Below are positions 17,409 to 25,751 of a stretch of 64,000 nucleotides of DNA, one piece after another; position 1 is the first letter of the stretch, and each line of letters begins with the position of its first letter. The stretch lies in assembly GCA_002083555.1 (NCBI GenBank), contig MSXN01000009.1, forward strand, positions 259,860-323,859. The letters run 5' to 3'. A program made the translations under genes and the position numbers. This stretch comes from Nitrospira sp. ST-bin5 (lineage in GTDB: Bacteria > Nitrospirota > Nitrospiria > Nitrospirales > Nitrospiraceae). The notes under the pieces are model-generated. The model was given only the letters and a program-made list of their open reading frames with translations. It had not been told where the DNA came from and did not search any database.

Positions 17409-17714
17409 CTACAACACCGCGTCGGTCAGAACTTGCTTGATGAGTGCATCGCCAACTTTGCGACCACTGACATCATAGGTGCCATGTTCGATGGCGTTCT
17501 TGATCTGTTCGACCCGCGCGGTCCGTTCGTGATCGGGGGTCTGTCCCAGCGCACGAATGCGCTGCAGCTCTTTGGCCTGATCCGAAATCTGGACCCGGTC
17601 ATTCCCCGTCTCTTTTTGAGACGGTTGCCGTTGCGTCGACGGACCTTTGGTCTCCTGCGTGCCTAAGAGAATCTTGGCCAGTTGATCGGAACGACCTGAA
17701 CCTGAGATCTGCAT
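17409..17714 (-). CDS. flgM: Anti-sigma-28 factor FlgM
   Basis: FlgM holds FliA inactive until the hook is finished and FlgM is exported. The C-terminal half has the family pattern NDRVQISDQAKELQRI, then RVEQIKNAIEHGTYDVSGRKVGDALI. I place the start at MQISGSGR (17714) because AAGGAG lies six bases upstream; an in-frame ATG 12 codons earlier has no such site. That gives 101 residues, the usual size. A sigma-28-like promoter sits about 80 bases upstream, over the end of flgJ. Confidence 0.92.
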   Translation of the reverse strand: MQISGSGRSDQLAKILLGTQETKGPSTQRQPSQKETGNDRVQISDQAKELQRIRALGQTPDHERTARVEQIKNAIEHGTYDVSGRKVGDALIKQVLTDAVL

Positions 17715-17793
17715 ATCTCTCTCCTTCTTCTGGGAAACGGCTGAGCCCACCGGGGTTTTCCCCTCTCGGTTGCTTCAACCCCTGTCGCACACC

Positions 17794-17821
17794 TTATCGG
17801 TCTTCACTGTCCGGAACTTTA
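17794..17821 (-). promoter_or_regulatory. Candidate sigma-28 promoter of flgM-flgN-flgK-flgL
   Basis: The minus strand reads TAAAGTTC, 12 bases, ACCGATAA. Both elements are close to the FliA consensus; the spacer is one base longer than usual. It overlaps the 3' end of flgJ and fits the known late class of flgM/flgKL genes. Confidence 0.5.
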
Positions 17822-18162
17822 GCGGTTGGCGGATAATTCTTTTCGATATATTCCTGAACCATGCGGGTAATCCCGATGCCCCCTGACTCGGATGCCCTAT
17901 TCCCAATCTCCTGATCATAAAAGGAGTAAAAGTATGAGCCCATCTTGCCGGACATCTCTGATTCATGAACGGTTTCCCGCATGACCTTCATGAGATAGGA
18001 TACAAAGAATCCTTCATACTGCTTAGCGGCCTTCAAAAGCTCTTGCCGATCGCCAGGATTCCCCTTTACTTGCAATGAGTTGACATCATTCTGGCTTCCC
18101 AGTGGATCGGTGAAGACCGGGGACGAAAGAAACTGCGCCTGAGTCGAATCATGAATATTCAT
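17794..18162 (-). CDS. flgJ: FlgJ-type rod-binding protein, single domain
   Basis: Rod-assembly protein with only the rod-binding domain (LLKAAKQYEGFFVSYLMKVMRET, then GGIGITRMVQEY). The peptidoglycan-hydrolase half of the enterobacterial FlgJ is absent, as in many non-proteobacterial systems, so another enzyme must open the cell wall. The start is placed at MNIHDSTQ (18162), giving 122 residues; the ATG 13 codons upstream would add an atypical leader. Neither start has a strong ribosome site. Confidence 0.85.
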   Translation of the reverse strand: MNIHDSTQAQFLSSPVFTDPLGSQNDVNSLQVKGNPGDRQELLKAAKQYEGFFVSYLMKVMRETVHESEMSGKMGSYFYSFYDQEIGNRASESGGIGITRMVQEYIEKNYPPTAKVPDSEDR

Positions 18163-18238
18163 AAGGATTCTCGTATCGTACAACAGCGATTGCCAGACCA
18201 TGTCTTGCTAATACTTGTTAATACAATCATGGCATTAT

Positions 18239-19381
18239 CTATATAATCTCAAGAGTAGCTTGGAGTGCTCCGGCTGCCCGGAGCGCTGAGAGAATCGAGA
18301 CCAGATCTCTCGGTGTCACACCAACCGCATTGAGCGCCCTCACAACTTCTCCCAGCGTCACGGTCTCATCCACGACGATTAACCGAGACTCTTGTTCCTT
18401 CACCTCCGTCTGTACATCTTCCGTCACAGTAGCTGGTTGATTGCCGGCAGCGCCGATCAGTGGTGCATTTGGCTGAGAAACACTCAAGGTATTCTTCACC
18501 GAAATCGTCAGATTCCCATGAGAAATAGCACAGGTGGAGATTCGCACATGCTCGCCAAGTACGACCGTACCGGTTCGTTCGTTGACCACCACTTTGGCGG
18601 CCATATCGACCGAGACGTCCAGGCCTTCAATCGAGGCAATATATTCGACAACTCGACCATGGAAGGCTGATGGAATTGTGGCTTTGACAAGACCGGCATT
18701 GACGGGTAAGGCGCTCCCTTTGCCGAAGACCCCATCGATTGCTTCGGCCGTCCGAATGGCGGTCGTGAAGTCCGGCTGCCGGAGCATCACCGAGACCGTC
18801 TCCCAGGCATCGATGTTGACCACCAGCTCCTTTTCGATAATCGCTCCTGCCGGTATCACTCCGGCGGCCTGGTGATTCTTGGTGACCGTCGCTCCCCCTG
18901 CTCCGCCTGTCCCACCCAGAAATCCCCCCACCGAAACCGGGCCCTGCGCCACGGCAAACACTTGCTGATTGGCCGCTTTGAGAGGAGTCAACAGGAGCGT
19001 CCCGCCCTGCAAGCTTTTCGCATTGGCCATGGAAGACACAACTACATCGAGGGTTTGGCCAGGCTTGGCGAACGGAGGAAGCTTGGTGGTGACCATGACC
19101 GAGGCAATATTTTTCGTGAGGAGCTGGATCGGATCGATAACCAGATTGATCCCCATCTTGTTCAGCATGGACATCATGGCCTGGATCGTAAACTGGCCGC
19201 CGATGACTTGGTCGCCGGTTCGATCAAGTCCCACGATCAATCCATAGCCGATCAATTGATTTTCGCGAACACCTTCAATGGCCCCGATGTCCTTGATCCT
19301 GACCGCCTCCGCAGAAAGCGGCACACACAAGAATCCGACGAGCGCTCCCGCAATCCATGACTTGGTATAACGTGTCTTCAT
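18239..19381 (-). CDS. flgI: Flagellar P-ring protein FlgI
   Basis: A 380-residue periplasmic protein that forms the peptidoglycan bushing around the rod. It has a signal peptide (KSWIAGALVGFLCVPLSAEA), the diagnostic RIKDIGAIEGVRENQLIGYGLIVGLDRTGD segment at about residues 28-57, and the C-terminal VVRALNAVGVTPRDLVSILSALRAAGALQA. Its length is typical. It follows the flgH-like fragment by 21 bases. Confidence 0.98.
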   Translation of the reverse strand: MKTRYTKSWIAGALVGFLCVPLSAEAVRIKDIGAIEGVRENQLIGYGLIVGLDRTGDQVIGGQFTIQAMMSMLNKMGINLVIDPIQLLTKNIASVMVTTKLPPFAKPGQTLDVVVSSMANAKSLQGGTLLLTPLKAANQQVFAVAQGPVSVGGFLGGTGGAGGATVTKNHQAAGVIPAGAIIEKELVVNIDAWETVSVMLRQPDFTTAIRTAEAIDGVFGKGSALPVNAGLVKATIPSAFHGRVVEYIASIEGLDVSVDMAAKVVVNERTGTVVLGEHVRISTCAISHGNLTISVKNTLSVSQPNAPLIGAAGNQPATVTEDVQTEVKEQESRLIVVDETVTLGEVVRALNAVGVTPRDLVSILSALRAAGALQATLEII

Positions 19382-19402
19382 TAGTGCGACGATCCCCTCG
19401 TA

Positions 19403-19669
19403 TTACAACTTGTGCACGGATTGAATGGGCGACTTTCGACCTAAGAGCATTCTCGAAATCCATCCCTGTTCCGAGGCCGACTCTTGCGAAATGCTGACTC
19501 GGTTCTTTCCGCTATGCCAATACCCCGTTCGACCGGGATCCTGCGGCGGATCCAAGTCCGCCCGCCTCACCACGCCGCTCATCACCATCATCTGCAACGA
19601 CTGGAGCGAGACCGTGCCACGCCAGACGCCCCATTTCGCCGAGACTTTCCGTTTAGGAATCGTTTTCAC
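19403..19669 (-). CDS. Small FlgH C-terminus-like protein or flgH duplicate remnant
   Basis: An 88-codon frame between flgH and flgI, starting at GTG with AGAAGGA about eight bases upstream. Its middle aligns with the C-terminus of the adjacent FlgH: QMMVMSGVVRRADLD here against QMMTIAGIVRRVDVD in FlgH, and GWISRMLLG against GWLVRILDW near the end. It has no signal peptide, lipobox or L-ring core. It looks like a partial tandem copy of the flgH 3' end that has kept a frame, ribosome site and operon spacing. Whether it is expressed or is a relic is open. Confidence 0.6.
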   Translation of the reverse strand: MKTIPKRKVSAKWGVWRGTVSLQSLQMMVMSGVVRRADLDPPQDPGRTGYWHSGKNRVSISQESASEQGWISRMLLGRKSPIQSVHKL

Positions 19670-19683
19670 TCAGAACATCCTTC

Positions 19684-20385
19684 TTAGAAGGGGTAAACCC
19701 AGTCAAGAATGCGAACCAGCCATCCCGGCCGCTGCACATCGTCCAACACTCCCAACCCTGCGTATTCGATTTTCGCATCGGCAATCGCCGAGGAGAGCAC
19801 GGTATTCTTCGTGTCGACGTCGACTCGCCGCACAATACCGGCAATCGTCATCATTTGCTTTTCACTGTTGACCGTGACTTCTCGCCGTCCTTCAACTCGC
19901 AAATCACCGTTCGGAAGCACCTCCACGACAATCACCGAGATCGTACCGGTTAACGTTCCTTCCCGGCTGGTGGCGCCTTTCCCGCTGAATTTGTTGCTCG
20001 CGGACGCATCAACCCCCAGCCCTCGCCTGGCTTCGTCGCCCAGACGGATACCGGGAATTCCGATATACCCGACCCCGGTTCCCGCCAGCGAATTTGACAG
20101 CGTTGAATCGCGTTGCGCCGAGGTGTCCGCCGACTTTGACCCCCTGTGCTTCTCGACAATCTTGACGGTCAGGATGTCTCCTACCCGCATGGCACGCATA
20201 TCTTCATACAAGTACGCGCGGCCGTTATCTTCCTGCCACAGTGAGCCCAGAGTCTTGGGAGGAGCTAATGTCGGCACCGTGAGCTTGGAGGACACCGAAG
20301 CTGAGCTTGAGGGGAGGAGACTACAGGCGCTCACCGTCAGGCCCGCCATCACCACACAACATGTACGAATGTTTGCCACGCGCAT
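19684..20385 (-). CDS. flgH: Flagellar L-ring lipoprotein FlgH
   Basis: A 233-residue outer-membrane ring lipoprotein. The lipobox is LTVSAC with Cys at residue 21. The core has GDILTVKIVEKHRGSKSADT (about 92-111) and the C-terminal GIVRRVDVDTKNTVLSSAIADAKIEY. Its presence with flgI indicates a Gram-negative envelope with both P and L rings. It starts eight bases after the flgA stop. Confidence 0.97.
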   Translation of the reverse strand: MRVANIRTCCVVMAGLTVSACSLLPSSSASVSSKLTVPTLAPPKTLGSLWQEDNGRAYLYEDMRAMRVGDILTVKIVEKHRGSKSADTSAQRDSTLSNSLAGTGVGYIGIPGIRLGDEARRGLGVDASASNKFSGKGATSREGTLTGTISVIVVEVLPNGDLRVEGRREVTVNSEKQMMTIAGIVRRVDVDTKNTVLSSAIADAKIEYAGLGVLDDVQRPGWLVRILDWVYPF

Positions 20386-20393
20386 GGGTGTCC

Positions 20394-21197
20394 CTAAAAC
20401 TCCACTTGTACGAGGCCTGGAGCGACGATCTTCGCGCGCAGCTCTCGCCCCGAATCAAGGTTAGCCACCATCACGGTCTGTCCGACTTGTCCACTCCCCT
20501 TCGTCACGCCTGATGTTTGAACGGAGAAGTTGCCACGCCGCGCTTCAATCATGACGTGATCCCCCTTCTTGACCATAAACGGCTTTTTCAAGAAGGTCGG
20601 ACGCAAGGGAGTATTCGGTTGCAGTGGACGAACCGTGCTCTTCCCAATGACGGCCTCCGGGTCCGTGATGAAGGGATGTTTCACATCGTAGGTGACGATC
20701 CGTGCGGTCGTCAGATCATCCGGTTCAATCGTTTCTTCAGACTTCAAGTAGCGGGATGGGACGACCACATCGATCATGGCTGATATGTCGGCCAGCGCTT
20801 CAACGGTTTTCCACGGGTTCCCGTTGACCGTCACCTGGATGGCAAAGCTTCTGCGCCCCATCGTCGTGGACCCTCCGGCGACGGAAGGTATCTGCAATTC
20901 GATCACCCCCACCGGAATTTTGATCGGATCCAGTGGTTCCAGAAGGGTAACCTGCACCGCTTTCACCCTGGTGCCCCATTCCCCTTCGAGAAATCTCTGA
21001 ATGGTTTTCTGGATCTGCTCAAAATGCAGCTCCCGCATCGTCGGCTTGGTCGCATCCAGTTTGCCGAGGGCCGGTCCATTGGGCCCTGGCCCTCCAATCG
21101 AGACCGGTTTGGCGAGCTTCTCCGCCGTGCCGCCGATGGCCTGATTGGCCCCGGCGGCGAGCATACATGCGGCGACGATGATGCGAATGCTGGTCAT
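20394..21197 (-). CDS. flgA: P-ring assembly chaperone FlgA
   Basis: A 267-residue periplasmic protein that assists FlgI polymerisation. It has an N-terminal signal peptide (IIVAACMLAAGANQAIG) and a SAF domain in the C-terminal half (VPSRYLKSEETIEPDDL, then GKSTVRPLQPNTPLRPTFL and the KKGDHVMIEARRGNFSV end). It lies directly after flgG and before flgH, the common order. Confidence 0.93.
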   Translation of the reverse strand: MTSIRIIVAACMLAAGANQAIGGTAEKLAKPVSIGGPGPNGPALGKLDATKPTMRELHFEQIQKTIQRFLEGEWGTRVKAVQVTLLEPLDPIKIPVGVIELQIPSVAGGSTTMGRRSFAIQVTVNGNPWKTVEALADISAMIDVVVPSRYLKSEETIEPDDLTTARIVTYDVKHPFITDPEAVIGKSTVRPLQPNTPLRPTFLKKPFMVKKGDHVMIEARRGNFSVQTSGVTKGSGQVGQTVMVANLDSGRELRAKIVAPGLVQVEF

Positions 21198-21207
21198 GGC
21201 TTCTTCC

Positions 21208-21999
21208 TTATCGTCTGAGATTGTTCGCGATGGACATCATCTCGTCAGACGCTTGAATCGTTTTCGAGTTAATTTCATAGCTCCGCTGCGCAATGATCAT
21301 ATTGACCATTTCTTCAGCCAAGTTGACGTTCGAACTTTCCAGGAAGCCCTGCTGAATGGTTCCGAATCCGGTGGAGAATCCGCCGGTCCCTTGAGTCGGA
21401 GGGCCCGACGCAAAGCTGTCGATGAACAGATTGTTTCCCATCGCCACGAGTCCGGCTGGATTGTCGAATCGCGTCAATTGAATCTGGCCGACCTGGGAAG
21501 CCTGCGTCACGCCAGGGAGCAAGACGGAGACCGTCCCGTCCTGACCGATATCCATTTTCAATGCACCGGAGGGAATCGTAATAACCGGATTCAACAAGTC
21601 ACCGTCGCCCGTGACCAAGTTGCCGACGTTATCGCGCTTGAATGACCCGTTCCTGGTGTACATGATAGTTCCATCCGGCCTGGAGACCTGAAAGAACCCC
21701 GGTCCATCGATCGCGATATCCAGATCGTTGTTGGTCTGGCGCATGTTCCCCTGGAGCCATTCCTTCGATACTGTCGTGGGGCGGACACCGGCGCCGACTT
21801 GAATGCCCACGGGAAAGACGCCGACGTTGGATGCGCTGGTGCCCGGCAAGCGCTGGATTTGGTAGAGCAGATCAGCAAACTCCGCCCGGCTGCGTTTGAA
21901 GGAGTTGGTATTGACGTTGGCCAGGTTGTGGGCCACGGTGTCTACGTTGATCTGTTGTGCCGTCATTCCGGTGGCGGCTGTCCACATTGCCCTAATCAT
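21208..21999 (-). CDS. flgG: Distal rod protein FlgG
   Basis: A 263-residue axial protein of the distal rod. The N-terminal MIRAMWTAATGMTAQQINVDTVAHNLANVNTNSFKRSR and C-terminal LAEEMVNMIIAQRSYEINSKTIQASDEMM regions are diagnostic, and the middle DLDIAIDGPGFFQV motif is present. Its length matches FlgG. It follows flgF by nine bases. Confidence 0.98.
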   Translation of the reverse strand: MIRAMWTAATGMTAQQINVDTVAHNLANVNTNSFKRSRAEFADLLYQIQRLPGTSASNVGVFPVGIQVGAGVRPTTVSKEWLQGNMRQTNNDLDIAIDGPGFFQVSRPDGTIMYTRNGSFKRDNVGNLVTGDGDLLNPVITIPSGALKMDIGQDGTVSVLLPGVTQASQVGQIQLTRFDNPAGLVAMGNNLFIDSFASGPPTQGTGGFSTGFGTIQQGFLESSNVNLAEEMVNMIIAQRSYEINSKTIQASDEMMSIANNLRR

Positions 22000-22008
22000 A
22001 ATCGCCTC

Positions 22009-22779
22009 CTAAGCCACTCGTCCGACTTCTTGAATGGCCGTTTCAGCCATCCGGTCCAGGGTTTGAATCAACTTTTGGGCCGATTCATATCCGCGCATGC
22101 CCTCGATCATCTTGACCATTTCACCGATAGAATTGACGTTGGAATCTTCGATGTGCCCGACCTGGACTTGGGGAGCTTTTGCAGGGAACCCCTTATCGGA
22201 GATGAACATGCCTTCCGCATACTTCTGCGGCATGTTGGAGTCGGGAAAATCCATGACCTTGATGGTGCCGACGGGGTTGCCGTTGACCTTGATTTCACCC
22301 TGATTGGAAATATCCATTTTCCCGACGGGAATCTTTAATTCCCCCTTCGTGCCCATCACCGGATACCCGAGATTCGTGACCAGCCGGCGTTGGTTATCCA
22401 GAGAAAGCATTCCGTTGCGGGTATATCTGGTGCCTTGTGGGGTTTTGACTTCTAAGAAGCCGCGGCCTTGGATGGCGAGATCGAGCGGATTGCCGGTGAG
22501 TCGAATGCGTCCCGCGTCATAGGTTGTCTTGACCGTATTCGGAGCCGCATACACGCGTTCCGTCGGGCCGAAGGGTTTGGCCACGATCTGATTGGCGAGG
22601 GACACGGTTCCTGGAATTGCGGGAATCGCAAGATGCGCCTTGGGGAAGACCGCTTTGAAGGTCTGCTCATCCTGCTTAAACCCGGCGGTGTTGACGTTCG
22701 CCATGTTGTTTGCAAAGACTTGCATCCGGCGTTCGTGCGCCAGGGCTCCTGAGAGAATTGGATAGATACCTCGATTCAC
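22009..22779 (-). CDS. flgF: Proximal rod protein FlgF
   Basis: A 256-residue rod protein. The true start is the GTG at 22779 (VNRGIYPILSGALAHERRM), with AAGGAG eight bases upstream. A longer in-frame ATG at 22845 lies upstream of the sigma-54 promoter and so would not be on that transcript. ANNMANVNTAGFK, the LDLAIQGRGFLEV middle motif and the C-terminal EMVKMIEGMRGYESAQKLIQ are typical. It is the first gene of the flgFGAHIJ operon. Confidence 0.95.
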   Translation of the reverse strand: MNRGIYPILSGALAHERRMQVFANNMANVNTAGFKQDEQTFKAVFPKAHLAIPAIPGTVSLANQIVAKPFGPTERVYAAPNTVKTTYDAGRIRLTGNPLDLAIQGRGFLEVKTPQGTRYTRNGMLSLDNQRRLVTNLGYPVMGTKGELKIPVGKMDISNQGEIKVNGNPVGTIKVMDFPDSNMPQKYAEGMFISDKGFPAKAPQVQVGHIEDSNVNSIGEMVKMIEGMRGYESAQKLIQTLDRMAETAIQEVGRVA

Positions 22780-22818
22780 GGTCTTGGCTCCTTGGTAGTT
22801 CGTTTCGCAAGAAGATAC

Positions 22819-22834
22819 AGCAACGTGCATGCCA
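22819..22834 (-). promoter_or_regulatory. Sigma-54 promoter of the flgF operon
   Basis: The minus strand reads TGGCATGCACGTTGCT, with the -24 GG and -12 GC correctly spaced. RNA would start near 22807, leaving a leader of about 28 bases before the flgF GTG. Confidence 0.75.
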
Positions 22835-22994
22835 GGCCGTGACACTCAGACGGCGTAGACCTGTTCGATGTGGGAAGCAAGAAATGCTGGGGAATCTGGC
22901 AGGCTGTCAAAAAGCCGACGGTCTGACGGAAAGAGAACCGGACACGGTCTCTCCTACGATCGGCGAATACTTCCGCTGACGAGGAACAAGTTGC

Positions 22995-23930
22995 CTAGCG
23001 CAAAAGGGGTTCGCTGGGAGCTGATTGCATCGCCATGGAAGATGGGCTGGGAGCGGCAGTGAGGGAATCGGAAAACCGGATGGGATTCTCAGAGGTAGCG
23101 AGGGCGAGTGATTTGACGGCCTGACTCAGCAAGGTTTCTCCTGATGCGCCAGAGGAGCCATACATAGCTCCCCCAATCTGACAGGTCAACAGGACCTCCT
23201 GTCCTTCAATCATCAGGGGAAGCGACATCGTGCGATAAATATTCTGTGCGAGAGTATCGATCTCCTCCCGTGCGATCACGTTTTCAATCAGGATGGCGAA
23301 CCGCCGGTCGCCGATCCGGGCGACGGTATGGTTCGAGGGCAGCGCGCTCTTGATGCGGGCGGCCTGCACGCGCACGATCAACGAGACATTGGGAGTGGTT
23401 ACGGAGGTCGGAAGCGGACGAAATTGATGAAGATCTGCAACGAGGACGCCGATGCTGCGGCCCATGTTCGATGCCCGAGCGAGCCCTTGTTCGAGCAGCA
23501 CGGTGAAGAGGCGCAACGTAGGCAGGCCTGTCACGTGGTCGTATGCCGCCAAACTGTCTTCACGGGGCTGGAATTTGGTTCGCCGGCCAAACGGCCAATA
23601 CCATATTCCGGCAAGGCTGAGGCTGATGCTTACGAACAGTCCTATTCCGCCAACAAGCAATTCGGGAGCGAGGAGGGACGCACCGCCCAGAGGGCTGCCG
23701 ATGCTCGGGCCGGAAGGGGTTCTTCCCGGTAAGTTCATGAGCCATTGGGCTGCCACTAGGCCGGTCGTGAGGGCCAGCGCAAAGCAACTGATGGCCTTCG
23801 AGCGAGACGACACGCTGCCTCTTGAGCGAGAACGACCCAGGCGGGAGAGCCCCAGGGTGAACGGCCCACGGTATCCGACAGGAGACGTGAGGATCGTTGA
23901 GCTGGTTGATGTAGGCTGTTCTCTATCCAT
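22995..23930 (-). CDS. Membrane protein with degenerate GGDEF domain
   Basis: A 311-residue protein. Two hydrophobic segments lie at about residues 45-65 and 85-110, followed by a GGDEF-fold region that starts at YDHVTGLPTLRLF (compare DxLTGLPNR). The signature loop reads RIGDRRFAIL instead of GGDEF, so diguanylate cyclase activity is unlikely, and no RxxD inhibitory site is evident. It may act as a c-di-GMP or protein sensor at the membrane. It is 171 bases downstream of fliA, on the same strand. Confidence 0.75.
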   Translation of the reverse strand: MDREQPTSTSSTILTSPVGYRGPFTLGLSRLGRSRSRGSVSSRSKAISCFALALTTGLVAAQWLMNLPGRTPSGPSIGSPLGGASLLAPELLVGGIGLFVSISLSLAGIWYWPFGRRTKFQPREDSLAAYDHVTGLPTLRLFTVLLEQGLARASNMGRSIGVLVADLHQFRPLPTSVTTPNVSLIVRVQAARIKSALPSNHTVARIGDRRFAILIENVIAREEIDTLAQNIYRTMSLPLMIEGQEVLLTCQIGGAMYGSSGASGETLLSQAVKSLALATSENPIRFSDSLTAAPSPSSMAMQSAPSEPLLR

Positions 23931-24101
23931 GAATGAGAGGCGGAGACATCCTTCTAAGTGATGCCTCTGTCTCGGCTATTCAGAGAGAGAACTGAAGCCC
24001 TTCTAGGGGAAGGATGCGATCCGGCACCAACCGTCACGAACAATCACGGGAAGGGCTGCCTCTAGACAAGCGAGTCGCACCGCTGCGGTTTCTGTCTGGC
24101 C

Positions 24102-24851
24102 CTACCCGTCGGCATGAAGAAAGGCTTTCAGCCGGAGGATGGCCTTGGTGTGAATCTGGCACACACGGGACTCCGTGACTTTCAACAGCTCGCCGATTTC
24201 CTTCATCGTCAGTTCTTCATAATAGTAGAGGGTCAGGACCAGCCGTTCCTTTTCAGGCAACCCTTGAATGGCTTCGCCGATCGCTTCGCGCTCTCGCTCG
24301 TTCACTAACGTGGACAAAGGATCCGGGTGATGCGTATCGGCGAGCATCTTGACGACTTTGTGTCCATCCGGCTCTTGAAGTCCCAAGTCGTCGATACTGA
24401 TCATCACGGCCCCTCGGGCTCGCGAGATAAAGTCGTCGAGTTCCTCCAGGGGCATCTTGAGTTCGGACGCCACTTCTTCATCCAACGGAGGACGTCCCAG
24501 TCGATTCAACAACGTGATATGGGTCTTTTGCAGGAGGCCGATGCGTTCGTGCACGGAGCGTGGAATCCAATCCATCGAGCGGATCTCGTCCAACATGGCG
24601 CCACGAATCCGGAACTCCGCATAGGTCTTGAATTTGGCTTCTCGATTGGGGTCGTATTTCTCCATCGCATCCATCAGGCCGATGGTCCCGACGGAGATCA
24701 AATCCTCGGCATCCAGGTACGCGGGCAATCGGAAGGCCAGGCGATGGGCCATCGCCCGAATCACATGCGCAAATTCTTTGATCAGTTGCTCCCGATGAGC
24801 ATCGCCGCTGGGAATCGCTTGATGAACACGATGAACTGCCGTTTTGCTCAT
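24102..24851 (-). CDS. fliA: Flagellar sigma factor FliA (sigma-28)
   Basis: A 249-residue sigma-70-family factor for late flagellar genes. Region 2 is seen in YLDAEDLISVGTIGLMDAMEKYDPNREAKFKTYAEFRIRGAMLDEIRSMDW, and region 4 in LVLTLYYYEELTMKEIGELLKVTESRVCQIHTKAI. It is the last gene of the fliL-to-fliA run, after flhG. It is the target of FlgM; candidate promoters for it precede flgM and csrA. Confidence 0.97.
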   Translation of the reverse strand: MSKTAVHRVHQAIPSGDAHREQLIKEFAHVIRAMAHRLAFRLPAYLDAEDLISVGTIGLMDAMEKYDPNREAKFKTYAEFRIRGAMLDEIRSMDWIPRSVHERIGLLQKTHITLLNRLGRPPLDEEVASELKMPLEELDDFISRARGAVMISIDDLGLQEPDGHKVVKMLADTHHPDPLSTLVNEREREAIGEAIQGLPEKERLVLTLYYYEELTMKEIGELLKVTESRVCQIHTKAILRLKAFLHADG

Positions 24852-24873
24852 AATAAGTAAGCCTTTGACTCCA

Positions 24874-25740
24874 TCACATGACTGCGGTGGTCTGAAGTAA
24901 GCGTTGCCACAACAGCTGCACAGCGCTCTTAGGAAAATTCGGCTTGGGCCACTGCAAAACTTGCCCAGCGAGCCGCGTCAGCGCCTGGGCCGCCGGCGAG
25001 CCTGGAAACAGCTCCAGCAGCGCCTTTTGCTGCTTCACAGCGAGCGGAACATAATCATCCTGAGGGATATAGCCGACATATTCGAGGACAACATGCAGGA
25101 ACCGGTCCGCTGCGGTGTCGAGTTTTCTGAACACTTCTGCCGCTTCTCTCGGGCTCTTTGCCATGTTGACCAACACCTTAAAGCGACGTTCCCGATATTG
25201 TCTGGTCAAGACCTTGATCAGGGCGTAGGCATCTGTGAGGGAGGTGGGTTCGGGAGACACGACGACAATGGTATCCTGAGCTGCGGAGGCAAAGAAGGTG
25301 ACATTCGGCGAGATCCCCGCCCCGGTATCGATCAGCAGAACGTCGACGTTCCGAGAGACCGCCTCCAATTGCTCCATGAGCAACATTTGCTGTGATTCAC
25401 TCAATGCCGTCAGCTGAGGCACCCCGGAGCTGGCGGGCAACACCCGGATTCCACCGGGACCGTCGACAATCACGTCATCCAAGCAGTGAGTCCCGGCCAG
25501 CACATGCTCGATCGTATGCTCAGGAACCAAACCCAGCAGCACATCCAGATTGCCCAATCCAAGGTCGGCATCCAAGACCAGGACGCGCTTTCCTGCTTTA
25601 CTCAGGCCCATCGCCATATTAGCTACGATATTGGTCTTTCCCACGCCGCCTTTGCCGCTGGCCACGGCGATGACGTGCGTCAGCGACGAGGCTCGCTCCG
25701 ACACGTCCCCTGCCGTTGGTGTATACGATCCGCTCTGCAT
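24874..25740 (-). CDS. flhG: MinD-like ATPase FlhG/FleN
   Basis: A 288-residue ParA/MinD-type ATPase that limits flagellar number and acts with FlhF. The deviant Walker A GKGGVGKTNIVANMA is at about residues 30-44, followed by LVLDADLGLGNLD and LLIDTGAGIS. The N-terminal ERASSLT may correspond to the short FlhF-activating DQAxxLR motif, imperfectly. It follows flhF by 11 bases. Confidence 0.93.
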   Translation of the reverse strand: MQSGSYTPTAGDVSERASSLTHVIAVASGKGGVGKTNIVANMAMGLSKAGKRVLVLDADLGLGNLDVLLGLVPEHTIEHVLAGTHCLDDVIVDGPGGIRVLPASSGVPQLTALSESQQMLLMEQLEAVSRNVDVLLIDTGAGISPNVTFFASAAQDTIVVVSPEPTSLTDAYALIKVLTRQYRERRFKVLVNMAKSPREAAEVFRKLDTAADRFLHVVLEYVGYIPQDDYVPLAVKQQKALLELFPGSPAAQALTRLAGQVLQWPKPNFPKSAVQLLWQRLLQTTAVM

Positions 25741-25751
25741 AGTCTCTCCTC

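Noticed and set aside
22780..22845. ATG at 22845 as the flgF start
   Set aside because: It lies upstream of the sigma-54 box at 22819-22834, and the GTG at 22779 has a good ribosome site and the conserved FlgF N-terminus.
23969..23996. Sigma-28-like match (TTCAGTTC-N12-GCCGAGAC) before the degenerate GGDEF gene
   Set aside because: Too many mismatches in both elements to call a promoter; mentioned only because the spacing equals that at flgM.
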